The notes: generated from the letters alone by a model not told the origin. A stretch of 9,953 bases of DNA from Solirubrobacterales bacterium (GCA_003157595.1 PMKB01000212.1:1-9953); one strand, 5' to 3'; shown: positions 1 to 6,415, numbered from the stretch's first letter. Program-made: numbers and translations.

Positions 1-10
1 CCCCGCACTC

Positions 11-89
11 CGCGCCCTCGCGCCCTCGCGCCCGGCGCCCCGCGCCCGGCGTGAGCGCCCCGCACCCGGCGCCCCGCGCCCGGCGTGAG
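11..89. repeat. GC-rich repetitive leader with a 25-bp direct repeat
   Basis: A 25-base unit beginning CCCGGCGCCCCGCGCCC and ending GGCGTGAG occurs at 31-55 and again, identical, at 65-89, giving a period of 34 bases. Shorter CGCGCCCTCG-like units occur in tandem at about 11-34. The second copy ends 11 bases before the ATG at 101, so it lies in the 5' leader of the next gene. No reading frame is supported here. The array may continue to the left of the window. Confidence 0.7.
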
Positions 90-100
90 AGAATGGCGCG

Positions 101-547
101 ATGACCGAGCATTACAAGCGTCCGGGCTGGTTCACGACAAACGTCTTCAACCGCGCCGTCGCGGCGCTCACTCGCGCCGGCGTCAGCGTGTACGGCTCGC
201 GCGTGCTCGAGGTTCAGGGACGAAAGTCGGGCGAATGGCGACAGACCCCAGTCAACCTGCTCCGCCACGAGGGCGCCGACTACCTCGTCGCGCCGCGCGG
301 CCAGACTCAGTGGGTCAAGAACCTGCGCGCGAGCGCTCAAGGGAGACTGCGCGTCGGTCGGCGCACCAGCGCGTTCACGGCGGAGGAGCTCACCGACGAC
401 GAGAGGCCGCCGCTCTTGCGGGCGTACCTGGCGAAATGGAAGTTCGAGGCCGGAGTGTTCTTCGACGGTGTCGGGCCGGACTCCACAGATGACGAGCTGC
501 GCCGAATCGCACCGAACCATCCGGTCTTCCGCCTGACCATCAGCTAG
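101..547 (+). CDS. Ddn/DUF385-type F420-dependent nitroreductase family protein
   Basis: The product is a 148-residue protein of the deazaflavin-dependent nitroreductase (Ddn, DUF385, PF04075) family. These small split-beta-barrel proteins use reduced cofactor F420 to reduce quinones, nitro compounds or enones. Two family hallmarks are visible: GRKSGEWRQTPVN at residues 40-52, and YLVAPRGQTQWVKNLRA at 61-77, which matches the usual glycine-rich 'P.W..NLRA' block. The C-terminal NHPVFRL is also typical, and the length fits the family. The ATG at 101 gives the expected N-terminus (KRPGWFTTNVFNR). Only a weak purine run (GAGAGA, 87-92) precedes it. The gene stands alone and converges on the nitroreductase downstream. 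The substrate cannot be told from sequence. The presence of the family implies that the host makes F420. Confidence 0.88.
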   Translation: MTEHYKRPGWFTTNVFNRAVAALTRAGVSVYGSRVLEVQGRKSGEWRQTPVNLLRHEGADYLVAPRGQTQWVKNLRASAQGRLRVGRRTSAFTAEELTDDERPPLLRAYLAKWKFEAGVFFDGVGPDSTDDELRRIAPNHPVFRLTIS

Positions 548-579
548 ACGGGCCGAGCGCCGCAGTGGCCGCTGCGCCT

Positions 580-594
580 GGGCGCGGTGCGCCC
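580..594. terminator. Hairpin between convergent genes
   Basis: GGGCGC, loop GGT, GCGCCC forms a perfect 6-bp stem with a 3-base loop. It lies in the 133-bp gap between two convergent genes, 33 bases after the stop at 547, and could serve either direction. There is no T-tract on either side, so a classical intrinsic terminator is not shown. GC-rich actinobacterial terminators often lack one. Confidence 0.3.
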
Positions 595-680
595 GCCGGC
601 GCCGCGGGCTCTGCGCGGGGCGCTGGTCTGCGAGGTCCGCCGGCCGCCGCTCGTCCGCGAGACGATCGCCCTCGCGTCGA

Positions 681-1199
681 TCAGTCGAGGAACGTGGCGA
701 TCTCGTCGACGGTCGCGCGGTCGGGCACTCGCTGGGCCTGCTGGGGGTGGCCGAGGTGGAGCAGCCCGAGCGGCTGCTCGTCGGCTGCGATCGCAAGCGC
801 GGCGCGTCCAGACGGTGTGCCGAGCAGCGGGAGCGTGCGCCAGTAGCCGGCGAGTCCACGCGCGTGGGCGCCGAGCAGGACGAGGTAGGCGGCGATCGCA
901 GCGGCGAGCAGGTCTTCGCGTTGCTCGCTCGGATCGCCCGCCAGCTTGGCCGAGGCGACGACGAGCGTCGGCGCGCGATCGAGCTTCTTGGCTGAGCCCG
1001 GCGCCGTGAGCTCGGCCTCGCGCGCGAGCTCGGCGCGGGTTTGCTCACCGAGGACGCGAAAGCGCCACGGGTTCGTGAGGCGGTGGTTGGGCGCCCATCG
1101 AGCGAGCTCGAAGAGCTCGAGCAGCGTCGCACGGTCGACGGGCTCAGACTGGAACGCCTTGTGGGTTCGCCGTGTGCGGACCGCAGTGTCCACGTCCAT
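681..1199 (-). CDS. Nitroreductase family protein (FMN-dependent)
   Basis: A 172-residue protein of the classical nitroreductase family (PF00881), which are FMN-containing NAD(P)H-dependent reductases that normally act as cytoplasmic dimers. The N-terminal RTRRTHKAF is the family's 'RRS.R.F' FMN-phosphate motif. It is followed by ELARWAPNHRLTNPWRFRVLG, the APS.....PW.F block. The middle segment LLAAAIAAYLVLLGAHARGLAGYW is the usual dimer-core helix. The C-terminus LLHLGHPQ corresponds to the 'GyP' element of the family. The length is at the short end of the normal range. The ATG at 1199 is chosen because GGTGAG lies 6 bases upstream. The adjacent ATG at 1202, or a TTG at 1223, is possible. 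The substrate is unknown. It is unrelated in fold to the Ddn-type protein it converges with, despite the similar name. Confidence 0.88.
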   Translation of the reverse strand: MDVDTAVRTRRTHKAFQSEPVDRATLLELFELARWAPNHRLTNPWRFRVLGEQTRAELAREAELTAPGSAKKLDRAPTLVVASAKLAGDPSEQREDLLAAAIAAYLVLLGAHARGLAGYWRTLPLLGTPSGRAALAIAADEQPLGLLHLGHPQQAQRVPDRATVDEIATFLD

Positions 1200-1319
1200 C
1201 ATGCGCTCACCGTACATCAGCAAGCCGTGGCCGCAACCGAGCCGGGTAGCAGTGCAGGACGGCGACGTCTTCCGCGACGGCGCGCACCCTGCGCAGGCCG
1301 GCGGGGGAGGGCGTCCCGG

Positions 1320-2237
1320 TCAGGGGATGAGCACGATCTTCCCGTGCGTCTTGCGCAGGGCGAGCTCTGAGTAGGCCTCGCGCACGTCGGCGAGCGGGAA
1401 CGTCGCCGCGACGGTGACCTCGAGGCTGCCGTCGGCGACCAGGCCGGCGATCTCGCGCAGGAGCGCGCTGGTCCCGATCTGGTGGGCCCCCGCCCCGCGG
1501 ACGCTGAGACGCTCGACGGCGGCGTAGTCCGCGATCGTGTTGATGCGCTCCACGGGGATGCCGAGGGAGACCGCGAGATCCACGTAGCCGGCGCCGAAGG
1601 TGTCGATGAACGCGTCAATGTGGCCGCCCGCCGCCTGCTCTATCCGCTCGGCCTGCCCCTCGCCGTAGCTGACGGGAATCACGCCGTGGTCGCGCAGCCA
1701 GGCGTGGTTGCCCTCGCTCGCAAGCCCGATCACGGTGGCCCCGGTCCGCGCGGCGAGTTGCACCGCTACCGAACCGACGCCGCCGGCCGCGCCGGAGACG
1801 ACGACGACCTCGCCGGGCTCAGGAGCGACCGCCTCGACGCACGCGTAGGCCGCCATGCAAGCGACGAACAACGAGCCGGCAACCTCCCAGGCAAGGCCAT
1901 TCGGCTTTGCCGCCAGCTGATCGGCGGGAACCGCGACGAACTCGGCGTGGCTGGCCCGACGCTCGGTCCAGCCACAAACTGCGTCCCCGACCGCGAAGGC
2001 GTCCACGCCGGCCCCCAACTCCTCCACCACGCCCGCAAAATCGGTTCCCTCCCCGGAGGGGAAGGTCGCCGGCCAGCGAGCGTCCAGCAGGCCCTCGCGG
2101 ATCGCGATCTCACCAGGGTTGATTGCTGCGGCCTTCACCGCCACGAGCGCCTCGCCGGGGGCAGGCACCGGGCGGTCGACGTCGCGAACCTCCAGGACCT
2201 CAACTCCGCCGTAACGATCAAATTTGACTGCCTTCAT
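1320..2237 (-). CDS. MDR-family NADPH:quinone reductase / zinc-independent alcohol dehydrogenase-like
   Basis: A 305-residue medium-chain dehydrogenase/reductase. The N-terminal GroES-like half (about residues 1-125) carries KAAAINPGEIAIREG and GTDFAGVVEELGAGVDAFAVGDAV (64-87). The Rossmann half carries the nucleotide motif SGAAGGVGSVAVQLA (148-162) of the AxxGGVG type, typical of NADPH-dependent quinone reductases. The cysteine/histidine zinc ligands of true alcohol dehydrogenases are absent, so a quinone or enone reductase role is favoured. The C-terminus (ATFPLADVREAYSELALRKTHGKIVLIP) matches the family's usual end. The frame stays open far upstream of 2237, but MKAVKFDRYGG is the canonical start of the family, and GAGG (2243-2246) lies 5 bases before its ATG. 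The substrate is unknown. Confidence 0.9.
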   Translation of the reverse strand: MKAVKFDRYGGVEVLEVRDVDRPVPAPGEALVAVKAAAINPGEIAIREGLLDARWPATFPSGEGTDFAGVVEELGAGVDAFAVGDAVCGWTERRASHAEFVAVPADQLAAKPNGLAWEVAGSLFVACMAAYACVEAVAPEPGEVVVVSGAAGGVGSVAVQLAARTGATVIGLASEGNHAWLRDHGVIPVSYGEGQAERIEQAAGGHIDAFIDTFGAGYVDLAVSLGIPVERINTIADYAAVERLSVRGAGAHQIGTSALLREIAGLVADGSLEVTVAATFPLADVREAYSELALRKTHGKIVLIP

Positions 2238-2242
2238 GCAAG

Positions 2243-2246
2243 CCTC
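2243..2246 (-). promoter_or_regulatory. Ribosome binding site of the quinone reductase
   Basis: GAGG on the minus strand, 5 bases before the ATG at 2237. It decides this start over the upstream in-frame extension. Confidence 0.5.
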
Positions 2247-2266
2247 GCAATCTCGACGACGGGGTG

Positions 2267-2280
2267 TCAGGCGCGCCTGA
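2267..2280. promoter_or_regulatory. 14-bp perfect palindrome upstream of the quinone reductase
   Basis: TCAGGCGCGCCTGA equals its own reverse complement and lies 30-43 bases upstream of the ATG at 2237, where an operator or a leader hairpin could sit. This could be a site for a TetR- or MarR-type dimeric repressor, but no such regulator is encoded in the window. A 14-bp palindrome is expected about once by chance in 10 kb, so only the position gives it weight. Confidence 0.3.
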
Positions 2281-2293
2281 TGCTCTCCAGAGG

Positions 2294-2302
2294 TTATCCA
2301 CA
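2294..2302 (+). other. Isolated consensus DnaA box
   Basis: TTATCCACA matches the consensus DnaA-binding 9-mer exactly. It sits in the 250-bp gap between the quinone reductase and the kinase-like gene. An AT-rich 9-mer like this is rare by chance in such GC-rich DNA. There is no second box nearby, no AT-rich unwinding element and no dnaA/dnaN neighbour, so it is not an origin. It could be a regulatory or titration site, or chance. Confidence 0.4.
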
Positions 2303-2466
2303 GCCGGCGGCCGCGCCGCGCGGGCGGCGAGCGCTGCGCGCCTTCGCTGCGCCGGGATCCGGCGGCGGCGGGCGCGTCAGGCACTCTCGCCGAGCCCAGG
2401 TGTCTCGTGGCGACGCTCAACCGCCGGCGGGGCAGTCCGTGGGGCCGCCGGCACGAGATCTGCGCA

Positions 2467-2481
2467 GGCCGCGGCGCGGCC
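2467..2481 (-). terminator. Hairpin after the phosphotransferase gene
   Basis: Read on the minus strand, GGCCGC, loop GCC, GCGGCC forms a 6-bp stem with a 3-base loop starting 6 bases after the stop codon at 2488-2490. Its position fits a terminator for the phosphotransferase gene. It has no T-tract, and the surrounding sequence is so GC-rich that other foldings compete. Confidence 0.3.
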
Positions 2482-2487
2482 GCCGTT

Positions 2488-3396
2488 TCAGTCGCTGCGG
2501 CGCGCTTCGTCGAGCAGCTGCTCGAAGTCGGCGCTCTCGAACTCCGCGACCGCGCGGTGGTACTTCTCGAGCCCCCAGGACCAGAAGTCGAAGTCGATCG
2601 CGGACACGCCGTCCTGGATCGAAGCCCACAGGGTCCAGCCATAGTTCGACATCAGACCCCAGAGCCGTGCGCGGGCGAGCTTGTGGCGCGCGCGGCGGCC
2701 GTAATAGGCGCCGACCAGCGTCTCCAGCTGCGAGAGCGAGAGGTTGGACTCGCTCCAAATGTTGCCGAGCTCGAAGCACGGGTCGTTGTTGCCCGAGTAC
2801 TCGTAGTCGATCAGGCGCAGGCCCGAAGGGGTGAGCATGAAGTTCGCCGGCAGCAGGTCGTTGTTGCACGGCACGGTCCCCTCTTCGCGGCGCGCGAAGG
2901 CCTCGCGGATCGCCGTGACGTGGGGCTCGAACTGCTCGTAGCGCTCCGGCAGACGAAAGCCGCGCCCACGCACGATCTCGAGGTAGCGGGGCTGGATCTC
3001 GAACATGTCGAAGTCGTCGCGAAAGCGCTCCGCCCCGTGCAGCCGCCGGCACGCCGCGGCGACATCCCCGAGCAGCTTTCCGCCTCGGCGCAGCCGGCCG
3101 GCGCTCAGCGTCGTGCCCTCCAGCCATTCCATCACCATCGTGTTGTGCTCGGGTAGATAGGCGAGCACGGAGGCGCCGACGCCGGCCGCGGCCGCCCGCA
3201 CCGAGTTCTGGTACTCGTTGTCGCGGTCGATCGCCAGCAGGCCGCTGTCGTCGCTCCAGCGGCGCACGTGGTAGCTGCCGGCCGGGGTGAGGACCTTGTA
3301 GTTGGAGTTGGTCAGGCCGCCCGAGAGCCGGCTGACCTCTCGCCGGGAATCAGACAGCTCGGGGATCTCGTCCAGGACCTGCTCGAGCGCCAGCAT
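2488..3396 (-). CDS. Choline/ethanolamine kinase-like phosphotransferase (APH fold)
   Basis: A 302-residue protein of the choline/ethanolamine kinase and aminoglycoside phosphotransferase superfamily. SRLSGGLTNSNYKV (22-35) is the ATP-binding glycine loop. YHVRRW (42-47) holds the position equivalent to the ATP-contacting basic residue. MVMEWLEGTTLS (87-98) is the hinge. PCNNDLLPANFM (176-187) is the catalytic loop with Asp180 and Asn184. LRLIDYEYSGNNDPCFELGN (193-212) is the metal-binding segment with Asp197, and IDYEYSG is specifically choline-kinase-like. The usual catalytic-loop histidine (HND) is Asn178 here. The likely reaction is ATP-dependent phosphorylation of a small alcohol such as choline, ethanolamine or a sugar. 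No choline transport or phosphocholine transfer gene is adjacent. The ATG at 3396 is chosen for its strong Shine-Dalgarno. An upstream GTG at 3420 lacks one. Confidence 0.85.
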   Translation of the reverse strand: MLALEQVLDEIPELSDSRREVSRLSGGLTNSNYKVLTPAGSYHVRRWSDDSGLLAIDRDNEYQNSVRAAAAGVGASVLAYLPEHNTMVMEWLEGTTLSAGRLRRGGKLLGDVAAACRRLHGAERFRDDFDMFEIQPRYLEIVRGRGFRLPERYEQFEPHVTAIREAFARREEGTVPCNNDLLPANFMLTPSGLRLIDYEYSGNNDPCFELGNIWSESNLSLSQLETLVGAYYGRRARHKLARARLWGLMSNYGWTLWASIQDGVSAIDFDFWSWGLEKYHRAVAEFESADFEQLLDEARRSD

Positions 3397-3400
3397 GCTG

Positions 3401-3410
3401 CTCCTCCTCC
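3401..3410 (-). promoter_or_regulatory. Strong Shine-Dalgarno of the phosphotransferase gene
   Basis: Minus-strand GGAGGAGGAG lies 4 bases before the ATG at 3396, giving several overlapping GGAGG registers with good spacing. It is the strongest ribosome binding site in the window and fixes the start codon. Confidence 0.7.
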
Positions 3411-3439
3411 CGTCGAGCACAGAACCGGCGGCTGGGGCC

Positions 3440-3470
3440 GAAGTAAACCGACTCCGGCGCGCGCCGTCAA
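3440..3470 (-). promoter_or_regulatory. Possible promoter of the phosphotransferase gene
   Basis: On the minus strand, TTGACG (3465-3470, five of six bases of a -35 box) is followed after 17 bases by TACTTC (3440-3445), a poor -10 box. It is the best sigma-70-like pair seen in the 270-bp gap upstream of the gene. The rest of this gap (3471-3668) shows no gene and no other clear element apart from the stem-loop at 3653-3683. Confidence 0.25.
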
Positions 3471-3652
3471 ACGCCGCGCTGCCTGCGCGGGCGCCGGTCG
3501 GATCCGGGCGTTGGGCTGGGGCGCGCCTGGCGATCGGCGAGCAGGCGGCGGCGCATCTTTCTGCGGCAGCTTGTTCTGGGTGCCGCCGGATTCGACTTTG
3601 CCATCGGAGGCAACGCCCAGGAGCGGCCTACAGCCCGGCCGGCTCAAACTGC

Positions 3653-3683
3653 GCCCAGGGTGTTGCGATCAGTTGCCCTGGGC
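3653..3683 (-). terminator. Stem-loop spanning the stop codon of the first Gfo/Idh gene
   Basis: GCCCAGGG (3653-3660) and CCCTGGGC (3676-3683) form a perfect 8-bp stem with a 15-base interior. The stop codon (3669-3671) lies in the loop, and one arm is the last codons of the gene. It may act as a terminator or 3'-end stabiliser. There is no T-tract, so factor-independent termination is only a possibility. Confidence 0.4.
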
Positions 3684-4634
3684 ACGCACCGCATCCATCG
3701 TCTGCATGATCGAGATGCTCTCGTCAAGCGGCATCACCGGGCTCTCCAACAGGCCCTCGTGCAGGCAGCGGGCGACTTCGTCGGCTTGGTGGCGCAGGCC
3801 CCAGCCCTCGTGGGGCACCTCGAAGCGGGTCTCGACCCCGTCGCGCGAGATCAGGCTGAACGACGACGGCCGGTAGAAATCGCCGTCGATCTCGATGCGC
3901 GCGTCGCTGCCGACGATCGCTCCGCGCGTCGGGCTCTTGCCCGATATCGAGCAGTTCAGGAGCGCCTGGGCGCCGCTCGTGTAGCCGAACACCATCGAGG
4001 TCATCTCGTCGCCGCCGTCGGGCGCCGGTGTGATGAGGCTCACGATCCGCTCCGGTGTTCCGAGCACCATCGAGGCGAAGGAGACCGGATAGACGCCCAG
4101 ATCCGCCAGCGCGCCGCTGTGCAGTTCGCGGGCGAAGCGCCGAAAGTCGCGGTCGGGCGCAAACCACTGGCCGTGGTCGGCGGTGACGCTCGCCAGCTTC
4201 CCGAGCGCCCCCTCGGCGAGCAGGCGTCGAATCTCCACGATGTGGGGCAGCCAGCGCGTCCACATCGCCTCCATCAGAAAGAGGCCCTCGGACCGCGCCA
4301 GCGCCACGAGCTCCTCGGCCTCGGCGGCGTTCACCGTGAAGGGCTTCTCCACCAGCGCCGGCTTGCCGGCTCGAAGTGCGAGTTGGGCGCACGGACTGTG
4401 CAGTGGATGCGGCGTCGCCACGTAAACGGCGTCGACCTCGGCGTCGGCCACCAGCTCCTCGTAGCTGGCATGGCGGTTCGGAATACCCCAGCGATCGGCG
4501 AAGCGCTCGGCGGTCTCGAGCTTGCGCGATCCGACCGCGACCACGGTCCCGGAGTCGGTCGTGCCCATGTCCTCGACCCAGGCGGCGGCGATCGCCCCCG
4601 TGCCGATCACGCCCCAACGCAACTGCTCGCTCAT
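3669..4634 (-). CDS. Gfo/Idh/MocA family oxidoreductase (dihydrodiol dehydrogenase-like)
   Basis: A 321-residue NAD(P)-dependent oxidoreductase of the Gfo/Idh/MocA family. The N-terminal Rossmann domain (about 1-122) opens with LRWGVIGTGAIAAAW, giving the GxGxxA dinucleotide motif at 11-16. EKP is at 96-98, with Lys97 the family's active-site lysine. The C-terminal alpha/beta domain carries GALADLGVYPVSFA (174-187), whose Asp178 and Tyr182 match the acid/base pair of the dimeric dihydrodiol dehydrogenase and xylose dehydrogenase branch. The substrate is probably a sugar, polyol or dihydrodiol, but sequence does not decide. The ATG at 4634 is preferred over an in-frame GTG at 4640 because GGAGGG lies 8 bases upstream of it. 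It is a diverged relative of the product of 6430-7404, on the far side of the NDH-2 gene. Confidence 0.92.
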   Translation of the reverse strand: MSEQLRWGVIGTGAIAAAWVEDMGTTDSGTVVAVGSRKLETAERFADRWGIPNRHASYEELVADAEVDAVYVATPHPLHSPCAQLALRAGKPALVEKPFTVNAAEAEELVALARSEGLFLMEAMWTRWLPHIVEIRRLLAEGALGKLASVTADHGQWFAPDRDFRRFARELHSGALADLGVYPVSFASMVLGTPERIVSLITPAPDGGDEMTSMVFGYTSGAQALLNCSISGKSPTRGAIVGSDARIEIDGDFYRPSSFSLISRDGVETRFEVPHEGWGLRHQADEVARCLHEGLLESPVMPLDESISIMQTMDAVRAQGN

Positions 4635-4642
4635 CGGCACAT

Positions 4643-4648
4643 CCCTCC
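4643..4648 (-). promoter_or_regulatory. Shine-Dalgarno of the first Gfo/Idh gene
   Basis: Minus-strand GGAGGG is 8 bases before the ATG at 4634 but only 2 bases before the alternative GTG at 4640. The spacing favours the ATG. Confidence 0.6.
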
Positions 4649-4719
4649 GCTCATGCGCCGCGGTCCAACACGGCGCTGCTTACGTGCGCTCGACGAGCAG
4701 TCTAGAAGCGTTCACGAGA

Positions 4720-4733
4720 CTCCGTGTCCGGAG
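4720..4733 (-). terminator. Weak hairpin after the NDH-2 gene
   Basis: CTCCG, loop TGTC, CGGAG is a 5-bp stem with a 4-base loop, 17 bases past the stop of the NDH-2 gene in its reading direction. It is short and has no T-tract, so it is a weak terminator candidate in the 115-bp gap before the next minus-strand gene. Confidence 0.2.
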
Positions 4734-4749
4734 CGTGCGAAACCGGCCC

Positions 4750-6099
4750 CTAGGTGGGTTCCGAGCGCTCACGCCGGTCGATCGCAGCGTCGCGAGCGGC
4801 GATCGTGCGTTCCGCCCGGGACCTACCGACGAACGTGATCGTCCAGCGCACGACCGTCGTCACGCGGTTCTTGAAGCCGGTGAGGAAGACGAGGTGGACG
4901 AACAGCCACATCAGCCAGCCGAGGCGCCCGCTGAACTGCAAGCCGCGGAAGCTGGCGACCGCCGAGGTCCGCGACACGGCGGCCATCTCGCCGAGATCGC
5001 GGTAACGGAATGCCTTCGGTCCGCTGCGACCCTCGATCCGCGCGCGGATCACCTTCGCAGCGTGCGCGCCGGTCTGCATTGCGACCTCCGCCAGGCCCGG
5101 GAGACCCTCGAGGTCCATCATGTCGCCGACGACAAAGACCTCCGGATGGGAGGCGAGCGAGCAGTCGGGGGTCACCGTCACGCGCCCGGCGCGGTCGGTC
5201 GGGGATCCGGTCGCCTCCGCGATCAGTTCCGCCAACGGCGCCGCGCGCACGCCGGCGGCCCAGATCGTGGTCATCGCCGGGATCGTCCGCTGCTCGCCGT
5301 CGCCGTCGCGCACCGAGATCGTCTCGGCGTCGAGCCCGCTGACCGTGGTGCGCACGTGAACCTCGACCCCGAGGCGCTCGAGCGCCTCCGTCGCCTTGCG
5401 TGAAAGGCGCTCGCCAAAGGTCGGCAGGATGCGCTCCCCGGCGTCGAACAGCAGGATCTTCGCCTGCGCCGGATCGAACGTTCGGAAGTTGCCTGCCAGG
5501 GCGTGATGAGCGAGCTCGCCGATCTGGCCGGCGAGCTCGACGCCGGTCGGCCCGGCACCGACGATCGCGAAGGTCAGCCACGCCGCTCGCTGCTCCGGGT
5601 CGGTCTGCCACTCGGCCATCTCGAACGCACCGAAGATCCGTGCACGCAGCCGCAGTGCCTCCTCGATCGTCTTCATTCCGGGTGCCCAGCGCTCGAAGGC
5701 GTCGTTGCCGAAGTACGACGTCCTCATGCCGCCCGCGAGGATCAGGCTGTCGTAATCGATCGACCGTTCGCTCCCATCCGGGCAGCGCACGGCCAGTCGT
5801 CTGGCCGTCACGTCGATCCCGGCCACCTCGCCCATCTCGACCGTGACGTTGCGCTGCTTTCGCAGCACGTCTCGCGCCGCGGGCGCGATCTCGCCGGCGG
5901 AGAGGATGCCGGTAGCCACCTGGTAGAGCAGGGGCGCGAAGAGGTGGTGGTTGGTCCGCTCGACGAGCGTCACCTCGGCCCGCGCCGTCTTCAGCGCCTT
6001 GGCGGCAAACAGCCCGCCGAAGCCGCAGCCGACGATCGCGACCCGATGGAGGCGATCGGCGGGACCCGGCTCGTCAAGACCAGAGCTCATCGCACCCAT
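4750..6099 (-). CDS. Type II NADH dehydrogenase (NAD(P)/FAD-dependent oxidoreductase)
   Basis: A 449-residue two-dinucleotide-fold flavoprotein, most likely NDH-2, the non-proton-pumping NADH:quinone oxidoreductase on the inner face of the membrane. RVAIVGCGFGGLFAAKAL (19-36) binds FAD. FAIVGAGPTGVELAGQIGEL (177-196) binds NADH. VFVVGDMMD (321-329) is the C-terminal FAD contact, and EVAMQTGAHAAKVI (338-351) is the quinone-side motif. The tail WLMWLFVHLVFLTGFKNRVTTVVRWTITFV (about 395-424) is the amphipathic, aromatic membrane-anchoring segment typical of NDH-2. The length fits the family. The start is uncertain: ATG codons at 6099 and 6090 both sit just before the FAD fold, and neither has a clear Shine-Dalgarno. 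The frame is open back to 6375, including an ATG at 6192, but that extension is not family-like. No other respiratory gene is adjacent. Confidence 0.92.
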   Translation of the reverse strand: MGAMSSGLDEPGPADRLHRVAIVGCGFGGLFAAKALKTARAEVTLVERTNHHLFAPLLYQVATGILSAGEIAPAARDVLRKQRNVTVEMGEVAGIDVTARRLAVRCPDGSERSIDYDSLILAGGMRTSYFGNDAFERWAPGMKTIEEALRLRARIFGAFEMAEWQTDPEQRAAWLTFAIVGAGPTGVELAGQIGELAHHALAGNFRTFDPAQAKILLFDAGERILPTFGERLSRKATEALERLGVEVHVRTTVSGLDAETISVRDGDGEQRTIPAMTTIWAAGVRAAPLAELIAEATGSPTDRAGRVTVTPDCSLASHPEVFVVGDMMDLEGLPGLAEVAMQTGAHAAKVIRARIEGRSGPKAFRYRDLGEMAAVSRTSAVASFRGLQFSGRLGWLMWLFVHLVFLTGFKNRVTTVVRWTITFVGRSRAERTIAARDAAIDRRERSEPT

Positions 6100-6314
6100 A
6101 TCTAAGCGGACCGCCGCGCCGCGCCGGCGCCACGCGCGAGCCGACGCGACGCCGACCCCGAGCAGATCCACGATCTGAAGGCGTTGGTTCATCGACGGCG
6201 TCTCTGACAACGTGATCGTGCCCGTCCGCGTGTGATCGCCTGGGACCACGCGGCGGCAACCAGACCCCAACGAGCGAAGCCGCGCGAGCGCTGCTGTTCG
6301 ACCACCTGAGAGGT

Positions 6315-6336
6315 CGTCCGGCGCGCTCGCCGGACG
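6315..6336. repeat. 9-bp-stem inverted repeat in the divergent region
   Basis: CGTCCGGCG, loop CGCT, CGCCGGACG forms a perfect 9-bp stem with a 4-base loop. It lies midway between two divergent genes, where no transcript is expected to end, so an operator or a leader structure is more plausible than a terminator. Confidence 0.5.
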
Positions 6337-6365
6337 GATTCGGGCACAGCTGCGAACATCGAGCT

Positions 6366-6390
6366 TCCGCGGCACCAGGAGAGCCGCGGA
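6366..6390. promoter_or_regulatory. Candidate operator upstream of the Gfo/Idh-PfkB operon
   Basis: TCCGCGGC (6366-6373) and GCCGCGGA (6383-6390) are perfect 8-bp inverted half-sites around a 9-base spacer, 39 bases before the ATG at 6430. The half-site centres are 17 bases apart. This fits a dimeric repressor or activator site over the promoter, and sugar operons are often controlled this way. No regulator gene is in view. Confidence 0.4.
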
Positions 6391-6415
6391 GAGCGAATTT
6401 CGTCAAGACCAGCAG

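Noticed and set aside
101..1199. The two nitroreductase-type genes as one functional pair
   Set aside because: They are convergent, belong to unrelated folds and use different cofactors (F420 versus FMN). Adjacency alone does not support a joint role.
2294..2302. Replication origin suggested by the DnaA box
   Set aside because: There is only one box, no AT-rich unwinding segment and no dnaA, dnaN or parAB neighbours.
1482..2834. Long plus-strand open frame (about 450 codons)
   Set aside because: It lies antisense to the quinone reductase and phosphotransferase genes, whose frames show clear family motifs. Its product is arginine-, proline- and alanine-rich with no recognisable motif, as usual for antisense frames in GC-rich DNA.
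3312..3647. Minus-strand open frame of about 110 codons in the gap upstream of the phosphotransferase gene
   Set aside because: It overlaps the start of that gene in another frame and has low-complexity proline- and arginine-rich sequence, with no ribosome binding site.
3660..4838. Long plus-strand open frame (about 390 codons)
   Set aside because: It is antisense to the Gfo/Idh gene at 3669-4634, which carries the EKP and DLGVYPV motifs. The antisense product shows no family features.
6071..6412. 13-bp direct repeat TCGTCAAGACCAG at 6071-6083 and 6400-6412
   Set aside because: One copy is inside the NDH-2 coding sequence and the other upstream of the next gene. A repeat of this length is expected about once by chance in a window of this size, and no other feature links the copies.
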